Numbered from the stretch's first letter, positions 1 through 5,952 are shown. The stretch: DNA of 6,355 bases from Pseudomonadota bacterium (GCA_021805485.1 JAJZFF010000347.1:1-6355), one strand, 5' to 3'. The notes: a model not told the origin generated them from the letters alone. Program-made: numbers and translations.

Positions 1-14
1 CGCCGGCCGTTCGG

Positions 15-1691
15 TTACCTTCCGCTCGTAGCCGCGCCGTCGACGCTGCCGGCGTGGCGGATTTCGAACAGGGCGCAGTAGGCCGAGCGGTCGACCAGCT
101 TGAGCCGCCCCGGCATGAAGCCACCGAGATGCCGCGCCGCGCCGGCGTCGATCACCAGCAGGTCGTCGAACCGTGAGGGCCAGTCTTTTAGATACGGGGC
201 GGGCCAGTGCGGCAGGATCGATCGTTCGGCGGTCAGCGAGGCGAGGGGTGGCGGAAACCCCTGCGCCGCAGCGAGCGCGCGGTAGGCGCGCCGGACGATG
301 ACCGGATGTTGCGCCGGATCGCTGAACAGCAGCGGCCAGAAGGCCTGGCGTTCGATCACCAGAAGGGCCGGGAGCTGGAAGTCGATCCGGAGGTCACCGG
401 CCGCGAGGATCCCCGGCGGTGGGTGTCGCCAGTAGACCCTGCCGGGATCGAGCCGCGGCATCGCGACCAGCACGCGGCTGCCCGGGGCTACGGGCGCGAT
501 GCAGGCTTGCAGTTGCGTGGCCGGCCGGTTCGGACCGATCCAGACGCGCGCGGCCGGCCACCATGTCAGCACGAGGCCGCAGGCGGCCGCGGCGAGGGAA
601 AGCGGCGTCGTTCGGCGTGCGGCCCTTGGCGAGGCCGCTGGCCCGATCGCCGCGCAGAGCACCGCGGCGATCATCAGCGGCATCCGGGTATCGACGAAGT
701 CGCCGCCCGCCATGGCGAAATCGGCGGCTGCGAAACCGAGGCCGAGGGCGGCGCAGGCGATCAGCGCGCCGGGGGCCAGCCTGCGGCCGGCCGGGCCCAA
801 CTGGGCGGCGACCAGAATTGCGAAGACAAGTGCGGCGGCAAGACCAGCGTCCGTACTGTAGGAGGCGAAGGGCGATGTCAGATCAAACAGCTTGTCCGTG
901 AGCGACCAGCCAAAGGCGACGTCGTGCGCGCTGCGCGGTGTCAGCCACCAGAGCAGGACAGGGGGAACGAAGCTCGCGGCCAGGACGATGGCCGGCGTGT
1001 GCAGCGTGGAAAGGCGCTCGCCCGGGCGTCGCGCGAGCCACCATTGCGCTTCCGCCCCGCCCGCCAGCAGGCCGAACAGCGCCACCCCGAAGGCATGGAT
1101 GAAGAACAGCGTGCAGGCGCAGCACGCCCCGGTCGCCGCCCGCAGCCAGGCTGGACGCGCAGCGAGCCTGATCCACAAGCCGCCCGCTGCGAGCGCGAGT
1201 CCAACGGCCAGCAGATAGTTCATGAAACCGAGAACAAAGAAGAGGTTGTAGCTGATCAGCGCCGCGCTCATCGGCGTGTATAGACGGGTGCGGAAGGCAA
1301 GGCGGCTATAGGCCAAGGCGCCGGCCAGCGGCGCCAGCAGCGCCAGGGCGAGAAGCAGGCGCCCGGTCCGGAACACGCCGAGCCAAGGGATCAGCGGCGG
1401 GCCGATCAGGTCGATGCCGAGATCGGGAATGATCGACCAGTGGGGCGCATATATCCGGTCCAGCACGGGGGCCGTGCCGGCCCGGGCCAGGATGAACAGC
1501 CGCGCCAGATGGTTCGGATAGTCGAGCACCGGCGGGAAGCCGTTCAGGACGAGTGGGGCCAGCAGGAGGAGGACGAGCGCGCCAAGCGCACACCACCATC
1601 CCGGCGCGCTGTTCACAAACGAGGCAAGACGCGCAACCAGCGCCGCGCGACGTGAAGACCAAGCCGTTCCGGCATCACGCGCCTCGACCAT
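15..1691 (-). CDS. Multi-spanning membrane protein of unknown function, GT-C-like layout
   Basis: I do not recognise a named family. From the ATG at 1691 the product is 558 residues, ending in TAA. A short basic N-terminus is followed by about nine hydrophobic segments, near residues 32-50, 112-128, 147-173, 185-212, 233-250, 283-298, 305-328, 336-352 and 364-380. A C-terminal region of about 175 residues (385-558) is mostly non-membrane. The first large loop carries an acidic/His motif, DYPNHLAR (57-64), just after the first segment. Integral-membrane GT-C glycosyltransferases share this plan: an acidic first loop, many helices and a soluble C-terminal part. That assignment is inference from layout only. 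The reading frame stays open upstream to 1745, but those codons lie inside the tRNA-Pro gene, so a start there is unlikely. No clear Shine-Dalgarno precedes 1691. A GTG at 1613, just before the first membrane segment, is an alternative. Its promoter is not visible; read-through from the tRNA unit is possible. Confidence 0.8.
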   Translation of the reverse strand: MVEARDAGTAWSSRRAALVARLASFVNSAPGWWCALGALVLLLLAPLVLNGFPPVLDYPNHLARLFILARAGTAPVLDRIYAPHWSIIPDLGIDLIGPPLIPWLGVFRTGRLLLALALLAPLAGALAYSRLAFRTRLYTPMSAALISYNLFFVLGFMNYLLAVGLALAAGGLWIRLAARPAWLRAATGACCACTLFFIHAFGVALFGLLAGGAEAQWWLARRPGERLSTLHTPAIVLAASFVPPVLLWWLTPRSAHDVAFGWSLTDKLFDLTSPFASYSTDAGLAAALVFAILVAAQLGPAGRRLAPGALIACAALGLGFAAADFAMAGGDFVDTRMPLMIAAVLCAAIGPAASPRAARRTTPLSLAAAACGLVLTWWPAARVWIGPNRPATQLQACIAPVAPGSRVLVAMPRLDPGRVYWRHPPPGILAAGDLRIDFQLPALLVIERQAFWPLLFSDPAQHPVIVRRAYRALAAAQGFPPPLASLTAERSILPHWPAPYLKDWPSRFDDLLVIDAGAARHLGGFMPGRLKLVDRSAYCALFEIRHAGSVDGAATSGR

Positions 1692-1717
1692 CACAGTATG
1701 CCAGGAGATTAAATGAT

Positions 1718-1794
1718 TGGTCGGAGCGGCGGGATTCGAACCCACGACCCCCAGTCCCCCAGACTGATGCGCTACCAGGCTGCGCTACGCTCCG
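1718..1794 (-). tRNA. tRNA-Pro, anticodon GGG, CCA encoded
   Basis: The minus strand folds into a complete 77-nt cloverleaf. The acceptor stem CGGAGCG pairs with CGCTCCG, followed by discriminator A and a genomically encoded CCA (1718-1720). The D arm is GCGC/GCGC with a GG-containing loop. The anticodon stem TCAGT/ACTGG (one G-T pair) encloses the loop CTGGGGG, which puts anticodon GGG at 1758-1760. The T arm is GTGGG/CCCGC with the loop TTCGAAT. The overall sequence resembles bacterial proline tRNAs. A GGG anticodon reads CCC and CCU. The gene sits 47 bp after merR and 26 bp before the membrane-protein start, all on the same strand. Confidence 0.97.
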
Positions 1795-1795
1795 A

Positions 1796-1823
1796 CCCCG
1801 GCGTCTTAGCAAGTGACGCGGGG
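1796..1823 (-). terminator. Hairpin between merR and tRNA-Pro, without T-run
   Basis: On the minus strand CCCCGCGTC (1815-1823) pairs with GACGCCGGGG (1796-1805). That gives nine base pairs with one bulged C and a 9-nt loop. It lies 18 bp after the merR stop, where a terminator would be expected. There is no following T-run, because the next bases are the tRNA acceptor stem, so it is not a classical intrinsic terminator. It could be a 3' end-protecting hairpin or a processing signal. It overlaps the likely tRNA promoter. Confidence 0.45.
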
Positions 1824-1831
1824 CGAGGCAA
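1803..1831 (-). promoter_or_regulatory. Likely promoter of tRNA-Pro
   Basis: On the minus strand a -35-like TTGCCT (1826-1831) is separated by 17 bp from TAAGAC (1803-1808). TGC directly before it gives an extended -10 form. Initiation about seven bases downstream would fall only a few bases before the tRNA 5' end at 1794. The match to sigma-70 consensus is partial (4/6 and 3/6), but spacing and position fit a stable-RNA promoter. The rpmF promoter candidate at 5318-5346 has the same plan. Confidence 0.45.
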
Positions 1832-1841
1832 TCGACCCGCA

Positions 1842-2432
1842 TCACTTATCGAGGCTGGCACGCAGGTCTTCCAGTTCGGCAAGCACGCTCGCCATTGCCG
1901 CGCGCAGGAGCGCGGTCGCGGCGCGGGCCCGTTCGAGTGGCGCCGAGTCGGCGTCCGGCATGGCAGCGGGTGCGTGGCCAGGGTTGGAAGTCGCCGGTGC
2001 GGGATCGATCGGCAGTTCCGGCAGCCGGTCGGGCCGCGGGGCCGGCAGGGCCGGAATGTCGGCCCGCGCCCGCTCGGCGGCCGAGGCGGCGCGCTCCTCC
2101 TCCGAGGCTGGCGGAATTTCATCATGCAGCAGCCCGCCGCTTTCGCGAAGCAGGCGCTGAACGCCCTTGATCGTGTAGCCCTGGATGTAGAGCAGGTCGG
2201 CTATGCGCTGCAGCAGCAGGACATCGTCGGGCCGGTAATAGCGCCGTCCGCCGCCCCGCTTGAGCGGCTTGATGCGGGGGAACTTGGTTTCCCAGAACCG
2301 CAGCACATGTTGCGGCACATGCAGTTCGTCCGCCACCTCGCTGATCGTGCGGTAGGCTTCGGCGGATTTGCGGACCCGGTTGCGGCCGTGCTCGTCCGGC
2401 GTGGATTCGTGGCGATGCGGCTCGTCGGTCAA
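1842..2432 (-). CDS. MerR-family transcriptional regulator, TTG start
   Basis: A 196-residue DNA-binding protein. The N-terminal MerR helix-turn-helix covers about residues 28-47 ([14 protein letters not shown] followed by PQHVLRFWE), and the wing follows at [10 protein letters not shown] (61-70). A second helical part contains [16 protein letters not shown] (80-95). This matches the winged-helix head typical of the family. The remainder is a charged, then Ala/Pro-rich linker (about 105-165) and a final helix-prone segment (165-195) that could dimerise. I see no Cys metal-binding cluster at the C-terminus, so a metal-sensing role has no support. No in-frame ATG precedes the DNA-binding domain. 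TTG at 2432 overlaps the ihfA stop as TTGA, which suggests translational coupling; a weak AGG lies upstream. MerR-type proteins beside ihfA are common in Alphaproteobacteria, but their target is not established as far as I know. Confidence 0.9.
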   Translation of the reverse strand: MTDEPHRHESTPDEHGRNRVRKSAEAYRTISEVADELHVPQHVLRFWETKFPRIKPLKRGGGRRYYRPDDVLLLQRIADLLYIQGYTIKGVQRLLRESGGLLHDEIPPASEEERAASAAERARADIPALPAPRPDRLPELPIDPAPATSNPGHAPAAMPDADSAPLERARAATALLRAAMASVLAELEDLRASLDK

Positions 2433-2743
2433 GACTGGCCTGCCGCCGACGGAACCTGGCCGGTATCGACGGCGTCGCGGAGGATCTGGCTCGGCCGGAA
2501 CACCAGCACGCGGCGCGGCAGGATCGGCACTTCACGTCCCGTCTTGGGGTTGCGCCCGATCCGGCGGCCTTTCTGGCGCACAGAAAACGTCCCGAACCCG
2601 CTGATCTTGATGGATTCGCCTTCGGCCAGCGCCTGCTTCATGCGGTCGAGCACAGCCTCGAGGAGTGCCGCGGATTCATTGCGCGACAGCCCAACCGCCG
2701 CGTAAATCGACTCAGCCAGACCTGCGCGTGTCAACGTGCTCAT
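2429..2743 (-). CDS. ihfA: Integration host factor subunit alpha
   Basis: A 104-residue protein of the HU/IHF DNA-bending family, one half of the IHF heterodimer, which bends specific sites in recombination, replication and transcription control. The N-terminal helices (1-45) start with [12 protein letters not shown]. The core [17 protein letters not shown] (42-58) leads into the DNA-contacting arm with [12 protein letters not shown] (63-74). The arm proline at 66 corresponds to the residue that intercalates between base pairs in this family. The helix after [12 protein letters not shown] completes the fold. The short tail to residue 104 and the sequence around the arm fit the alpha subunit better than HU. 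The ATG at 2743 has no Shine-Dalgarno. The promoter candidate immediately upstream would place the transcript start at or next to this ATG. It overlaps merR by four bases. Confidence 0.95.
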   Translation of the reverse strand: MSTLTRAGLAESIYAAVGLSRNESAALLEAVLDRMKQALAEGESIKISGFGTFSVRQKGRRIGRNPKTGREVPILPRRVLVFRPSQILRDAVDTGQVPSAAGQS

Positions 2744-2749
2744 TTTTCA

Positions 2750-2777
2750 AGATTAGCAAGAAAGCCTGTCGGGTCAA
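2750..2777 (-). promoter_or_regulatory. Likely ihfA-merR promoter, predicting a leaderless mRNA
   Basis: On the minus strand TTGACC (2772-2777; 5 of 6 to the -35 consensus) and TAATCT (2750-2755; 3 of 6) are separated by 16 bp. Only six bases (2744-2749) lie between the -10 box and the ihfA ATG, so a normal +1 falls on or next to the start codon. The lack of a Shine-Dalgarno before ihfA agrees with this. The -35 box lies in the loop of the hairpin that ends the fabH unit. Confidence 0.5.
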
Positions 2778-2790
2778 CACGGAACAGGCT
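2756..2790 (-). terminator. Rho-independent-like terminator after fabH
   Basis: On the minus strand AGCCTGT (2784-2790) pairs with ACAGGCT (2763-2769). This is a perfect 7-bp stem around a 14-nt loop, in which two further CG pairs may form. It is followed by the short T-rich run TTCTTGC (2756-2762). It begins 34 bp past the fabH stop. The tail is weak (four T in five bases), so termination may be partial and some plsX-fabH transcripts could continue into ihfA-merR. Confidence 0.55.
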
Positions 2791-2824
2791 GCGGGCAGCG
2801 GCCGGAGCCATGCGCGCCGGCGGT

Positions 2825-3787
2825 TCAGAAGCGGATCAGCGCCGAACCCCAGGTCAGCCCGCCGCCAAGCGCCTCGATCAGCACGAGATGGCCGCGACGG
2901 ATGCGCCCGTCGCGCACCGCCTCGTCCAGCGCGAGCGGGATCGACGCGGCGGAGGTATTGGCGTGCCGGTCAACCGTGACCACGACCTGCTCCGGCGCGA
3001 GGCCGAGCCGCTTGCCCATCGCGTCGATGATTCGCCGGTTGGCCTGGTGCGGCACCAGCCAGTCGATATCCGCCTGGGTCAGATCGTTGGCCGCCAGCGC
3101 CTCGTCGACCGCGCCGGCGAGCTTGCTGACGGCGTGGCGGAACACCTCGCGCCCGTTCATCACGAGGTGCTGCGGCCGGTCGTCCTGGCCGGTCGCCCCG
3201 TCGATGAAGAGGATGTCTCCGTAGCGCCCGTCGGAATGGATATGGGTGGAGATCACGCCACGATCGTCCTCGCCGGTGCCGGCGCGCAGCAGCACGGCGC
3301 CGGCGCCGTCGCCGAACAGCACGCAGGTGCCCCGGTCCTCCCAGTTGAGGATGCGCGAATAGACTTCGGTGCCGATCACCAGCGCGCTGCGGCATTGCCC
3401 GGCGCGGATCATCGCATCGGCCACCGAAACGCCGTAGACGAAGCCCGAGCAGGCCGCCGAGAGATCGAAGGCGAAGCCGCGCGTCATGCCGATGGCGGCC
3501 TGGATGCTCACCGCGGTGGCCGGAAAGCCCTGGTCCGGCGTGGACGTCGCGACGATGACGGCATCGACCGAATCGGCCGAAGCGCCGGCGGCGGCAAGTG
3601 CTCGCCGCGCCGCCTCGGCGCCCATGAAGGTCGCGGTTTCATGCGCGGCGGCGATGTGCCGCTGGCCGATCCCGGTGCGCTCGCGGATCCACGCGTCGGA
3701 CGTGTCGATCCGCATCGCGAGCTCGTCATTGGTGACGATGCGTTCCGGCAGGTAGCTGCCGACCCCTTCGAGAACGGTGCGTTGCAT
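2825..3787 (-). CDS. fabH: Beta-ketoacyl-ACP synthase III (FabH)
   Basis: This enzyme condenses an acyl-CoA primer, usually acetyl-CoA, with malonyl-ACP to start type II fatty-acid synthesis in the cytoplasm. The 320-residue length is normal for the family. The catalytic triad is complete: Cys113 in DLSAACSGF, His247 in WLVPHQANRR, and Asn277 in RHANTSAAS. Other family marks are the N-terminal GVGSYLPERIVTNDEL, DTSDAWIRERTGI (28-40), FGDGAGAVLL (158-167) and the C-terminal GGGLTWGSALIRF. The ATG at 3787 gives the family's usual N-terminus. The frame is open for 85 more codons upstream, but these lie within plsX and do not resemble FabH. Only five bases separate it from the plsX stop and no clear Shine-Dalgarno is present, so translation is probably coupled to plsX. 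The same transcript would supply acyl-phosphate (PlsX) and new acyl chains (FabH). Confidence 0.97.
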   Translation of the reverse strand: MQRTVLEGVGSYLPERIVTNDELAMRIDTSDAWIRERTGIGQRHIAAAHETATFMGAEAARRALAAAGASADSVDAVIVATSTPDQGFPATAVSIQAAIGMTRGFAFDLSAACSGFVYGVSVADAMIRAGQCRSALVIGTEVYSRILNWEDRGTCVLFGDGAGAVLLRAGTGEDDRGVISTHIHSDGRYGDILFIDGATGQDDRPQHLVMNGREVFRHAVSKLAGAVDEALAANDLTQADIDWLVPHQANRRIIDAMGKRLGLAPEQVVVTVDRHANTSAASIPLALDEAVRDGRIRRGHLVLIEALGGGLTWGSALIRF

Positions 3788-3792
3788 GTCGG

Positions 3793-4977
3793 TCAGCCGG
3801 TTGTCACGGAGGTGGCGGAAGCGGGCGGTGTGGCGCGGAACGCATCGCTGGCGAGGCGTTCGCGGTCGGCGTGGCGGCCGAGATCGTCGCGGATGCGGTC
3901 GTTGAAGCGGTTGACGATCATGTCCATCGCCACATCGACCGCATGGGCGAACCCCTCGGCGTCGGCGCCGCCATGCGACTTGACGACGACACCGTTGAGT
4001 CCCAGCAGCACGGCGCCGTTGTAGCGCCGCGGGTCGAGCCATTCGCGCAGCCGGGTCAGGCCCGGCCGGGCGAGGAGATAGGCGAGGCGGGAGGCAATGT
4101 TCGCCGAGAAGACCCGGCGCAGCAGGTCGCCGACCAGGCGCAGCGCGCCCTCGCCGGTCTTCAGCGCGACATTGCCGGTGAACCCGTCGGTGACGACGAC
4201 GTCGACCGTCCCGCCGGCGATGTCATGCCCTTCGATGAAGCCGCGGAACTGCGGCCCGATCGGGCTTTCGCGCAACGCCTCGGCGGCGCGCCGCAGGGTT
4301 TCGTCGCCCTTCATTTCCTCGGAGCCGACATTGAGCAGGCCGATCGTCGGGTGCGGCAGGCCGAGCACCGTCCGGGCGAACAGCTCGCCCATCACGGCGA
4401 ATTCGACGAGGTTGCGCGCGTCGCAGACCACATTGGCGCCGAGATCGAGCATCACGACGTCGCCGCGGGCCGAAGGGCCGATCGCCGCCATGGCCGGGCG
4501 GTCGATCCCGCTCATCGTCTTGAGGACGATCTTGGCCAGGGCCAGCATCGCGCCGGTATTGCCCGCGGAAATCACGCCCGCGGCCTCGCCGTTCGCCACC
4601 GCGTCGATCGCCCGGCGCAGCGAGGCGTCGCGCAGGCGCAGTGCCGCGGTCGGCTTCAGTTCGTTCGGGATGATCTCGGTGGTCGGCCGGATCGAGACCC
4701 GGTTGCGCAGCCGCTTGCTGAGCCGCACCAGCTCATCGATCTGCACCGCATCGCCGAACACCTCGAATCGCGCATTGGGATGGCGCTCGGCCGCGATGTC
4801 GAGCCCCGCGATGACCATGCCGGGGGCGCTGTCGCCCCCCATGGCATCCACCGCGAGGATAGGCATCCCCGGCGCCGGCGTTGCGGTCCGATCGGATGCG
4901 GTCGCCGTTTCCGGCGTCGGGGGCGGGCTTGGCATGGCGGAAGGGGAGGCGGCTGCGGCTGTTGATCCGGTTGTCAT
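3793..4977 (-). CDS. plsX: Phosphate acyltransferase PlsX
   Basis: PlsX converts acyl-ACP and phosphate into acyl-phosphate, the donor used by PlsY to acylate glycerol-3-phosphate in phospholipid synthesis; it is a peripheral membrane enzyme. Seen motifs are DAMGGD (44-49), SAGNTGAMLALAK (137-149), GLLNVGSEEMKGDE (213-226), TDGFTGNVALKTGEG (263-277) and GAVLLGLNGVVVKSHGGAD (321-339). These run in the order and spacing of the family. From the ATG at 4977 the protein has 394 residues, longer than the usual 340-355 or so. The first 37 are a low-complexity Ala/Pro/Ser/Thr stretch before MPILAVDAMGG. Starts at 4935 (Met15) and 4866 (Met38) are possible; Met38 gives 357 residues. Only 4977 has a weak AGG six bases upstream, so I kept it. 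It follows rpmF by 45 bp and precedes fabH by 5 bp. The C-terminal 25 residues are also Ala/Thr/Ser-rich. Confidence 0.95.
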   Translation of the reverse strand: MTTGSTAAAASPSAMPSPPPTPETATASDRTATPAPGMPILAVDAMGGDSAPGMVIAGLDIAAERHPNARFEVFGDAVQIDELVRLSKRLRNRVSIRPTTEIIPNELKPTAALRLRDASLRRAIDAVANGEAAGVISAGNTGAMLALAKIVLKTMSGIDRPAMAAIGPSARGDVVMLDLGANVVCDARNLVEFAVMGELFARTVLGLPHPTIGLLNVGSEEMKGDETLRRAAEALRESPIGPQFRGFIEGHDIAGGTVDVVVTDGFTGNVALKTGEGALRLVGDLLRRVFSANIASRLAYLLARPGLTRLREWLDPRRYNGAVLLGLNGVVVKSHGGADAEGFAHAVDVAMDMIVNRFNDRIRDDLGRHADRERLASDAFRATPPASATSVTTG

Positions 4978-5022
4978 CGGCGGCCTGAAGGCACGTACGG
5001 CGCCGACGCGGACACGACCGGA

Positions 5023-5226
5023 TCAGACCCTGACCGTGCCCTTGAGATCCTTGCCGGCCGCGACGACTTCGCGCCCGTCGTAATGGCCGCAATGGCCGCA
5101 CACATGATGCGGGCGCTTCAGCTCGCCGCAATTGCTGCACTCGGCATGAGCCTGCTGGCCCAGCGCATGATGGCTGCGGCGCATGCCTTGGCGGGAGGGG
5201 GAGGTCTTGCGCTTGGGTACGGCCAT
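5023..5226 (-). CDS. rpmF: 50S ribosomal protein bL32
   Basis: A 67-residue large-subunit ribosomal protein, too short to stand out by length but unmistakable by sequence. It opens with [20 protein letters not shown], the standard bL32 N-terminus. It then has two CxxC pairs, C30/C33 and C43/C46, forming the zinc-ribbon (C+) type of the protein, and ends with HYDGREVV and a short tail. The ATG at 5226 follows a weak purine stretch (CCGAGAG) about seven bases upstream. The frame stays open further upstream to 5370, but the added codons are not bL32-like. The rpmF-plsX-fabH order is widespread in bacteria and is thought to link ribosome and lipid production. A promoter candidate and a structured leader lie in the 155-bp gap between DUF177 and rpmF. 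Confidence 0.97.
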
Positions 5227-5255
5227 GGTCGACTCTCGGTTCTCTTGTGTTACGT

Positions 5256-5302
5256 CGCGACGGGTCGCGGCGCGCCAGCGGGTGACGCCCCGCTGACCGG
5301 GG
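5256..5302 (-). other. Two small hairpins in the rpmF leader
   Basis: In the minus-strand leader, CCCCG/CGGGG around GTCAG (5288-5302) and CGCGA/TCGCG around CCCG (5256-5269) can each form five-pair hairpins. They lie between the likely transcript start near 5311 and the rpmF ATG. Neither is followed by a T-run, so they are not intrinsic terminators. In DNA this GC-rich, short hairpins arise easily by chance; a regulatory role is speculative. Confidence 0.3.
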
Positions 5303-5317
5303 GGATTGGAAAGCGGC

Positions 5318-5346
5318 CCTCTAGCAGAGCGCCGGGCCCACGGCAA
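5318..5346 (-). promoter_or_regulatory. Likely promoter for rpmF-plsX-fabH
   Basis: On the minus strand TTGCCG (5341-5346) is followed after 17 bp by TAGAGG (5318-5323), with TGC immediately before it as an extended -10. It starts 35 bp after the DUF177 stop and predicts a leader of about 85 nt before rpmF. Its plan equals that of the tRNA-Pro promoter candidate at 1803-1831. The match to sigma-70 consensus is partial (4/6 and 3/6). Confidence 0.45.
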
Positions 5347-5381
5347 GTTTGTCCGGCGCGGGACTGCCACATGCCGGTTGC

Positions 5382-5906
5382 TCAGTCGGGCCGGCGCAGC
5401 CGGGCGAGCGCGGCAAAGGGATGCGCCTCATCCTTGGCGCCGGTCCCGGAGGCCGCGGGCGGCTCGGCGCCCGGCCGGCGCGGATACGGATCGAGGGCCA
5501 GCGCCAGTTGTTCGACGAGCAGCGCGCCGAGATCGAACACCGTGCCGTCGGCGACGATGTCGTCCGGCGCATCGGGATCGAGGGAGCCGGCATCGTCCGG
5601 CTCGCCGCCAGCGAGCAGCCGGAAGCTGGTGCGCTCGGCGATGGTCTGTTCCACCGGCTCGAGCGAGACGACGCAGCTCTGGATGACGTGGGCGGCAAGC
5701 TCCAGCCTGGCCTCGGCCTGGTCCGGCCCGATGCGGCTGATGTGGAACCGGCCGGACAGCGCCTCGACCGCCGGAATGCCGAATTGCCGGGCGATCGCGG
5801 CGCGGGCCTCGGCGTCGGCATCGATCGTCACTTCCTGCGCCGCATCCCCGAGGCGGGCGAGATCGAAGTGCCGCGACAGCGGAAACGGAGGGGCGTCAGT
5901 CATCAT
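5382..5906 (-). CDS. DUF177 / YceD family protein
   Basis: A 174-residue soluble acidic protein of the DUF177 (YceD) family, found next to rpmF in many bacteria. Supporting features are the N-terminal [14 protein letters not shown] (7-20), the central [14 protein letters not shown] (76-89) that corresponds to the family's Cys...PV strand, [24 protein letters not shown] (124-147, the conserved core block), and a C-terminal HPFAALARL (162-170). The molecular role is not settled; plant homologues have been linked to 23S rRNA accumulation, which would suit the rpmF neighbourhood. The start is ATG 5906 or the adjacent ATG 5903 (MMTDAP). No Shine-Dalgarno is visible. The frame continues to 6065, but that extension would cover the divergent bamE signal peptide and is not family-like. 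It is divergent from bamE. Confidence 0.88.
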
Positions 5907-5922
5907 GAAATACTGGCGCATC

Positions 5923-5952
5923 TTGCACGACGATGGAAGCTCGCCCATAGAA
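5923..5952 (+). promoter_or_regulatory. Weak candidate promoter for bamE
   Basis: TTGCAC (5923-5928) and CATAGA/ATAGAA (5946-5952) are separated by 17-18 bp in the 79-bp divergent gap. Each box matches sigma-70 consensus at only about three of six positions. Initiation would fall near 5959, leaving about 27 nt before the GTG and including its ribosome binding site. No comparable signal is convincing for DUF177 on the other strand. Confidence 0.2.

Noticed and set aside
207..1283. Long plus-strand reading frame (358 codons) opposite the membrane-protein gene
   Set aside because: It is an antisense shadow: Arg/Gly/Gln-rich composition without a recognisable domain, fully inside a gene with clear membrane-protein composition. 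Long antisense frames are normal at this GC content.
1713..2705. Plus-strand frame (330 codons) spanning tRNA-Pro, merR and ihfA
   Set aside because: It begins inside the tRNA, runs antisense to two genes with firm family motifs, and has no domain of its own.
2810..4024. Plus-strand frame (404 codons) antisense to fabH
   Set aside because: The fabH strand carries a complete catalytic triad; the antisense product is a charged low-complexity sequence typical of GC-rich shadows.
3788..4042. N-terminal extension of fabH (85 more codons)
   Set aside because: It lies within the plsX coding region, is Arg-rich and unlike FabH; the ATG at 3787 gives the normal family N-terminus.
3871..4965. Plus-strand frames opposite plsX (364 and 328 codons)
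   Set aside because: Both are antisense to all conserved PlsX motifs and lack any recognisable protein feature.
5253..5262. Perfect 10-bp palindrome CGTCGCGACG in the rpmF leader, considered as an operator
   Set aside because: CG-rich palindromes of this length are expected by chance here and no second copy was noticed in the window.
5914..5928. Possible sigma-54 promoter (TGGCGC...TTGC) upstream of bamE
   Set aside because: The GG and GC elements are separated by eight bases instead of the required ten, so the helical phasing is wrong.
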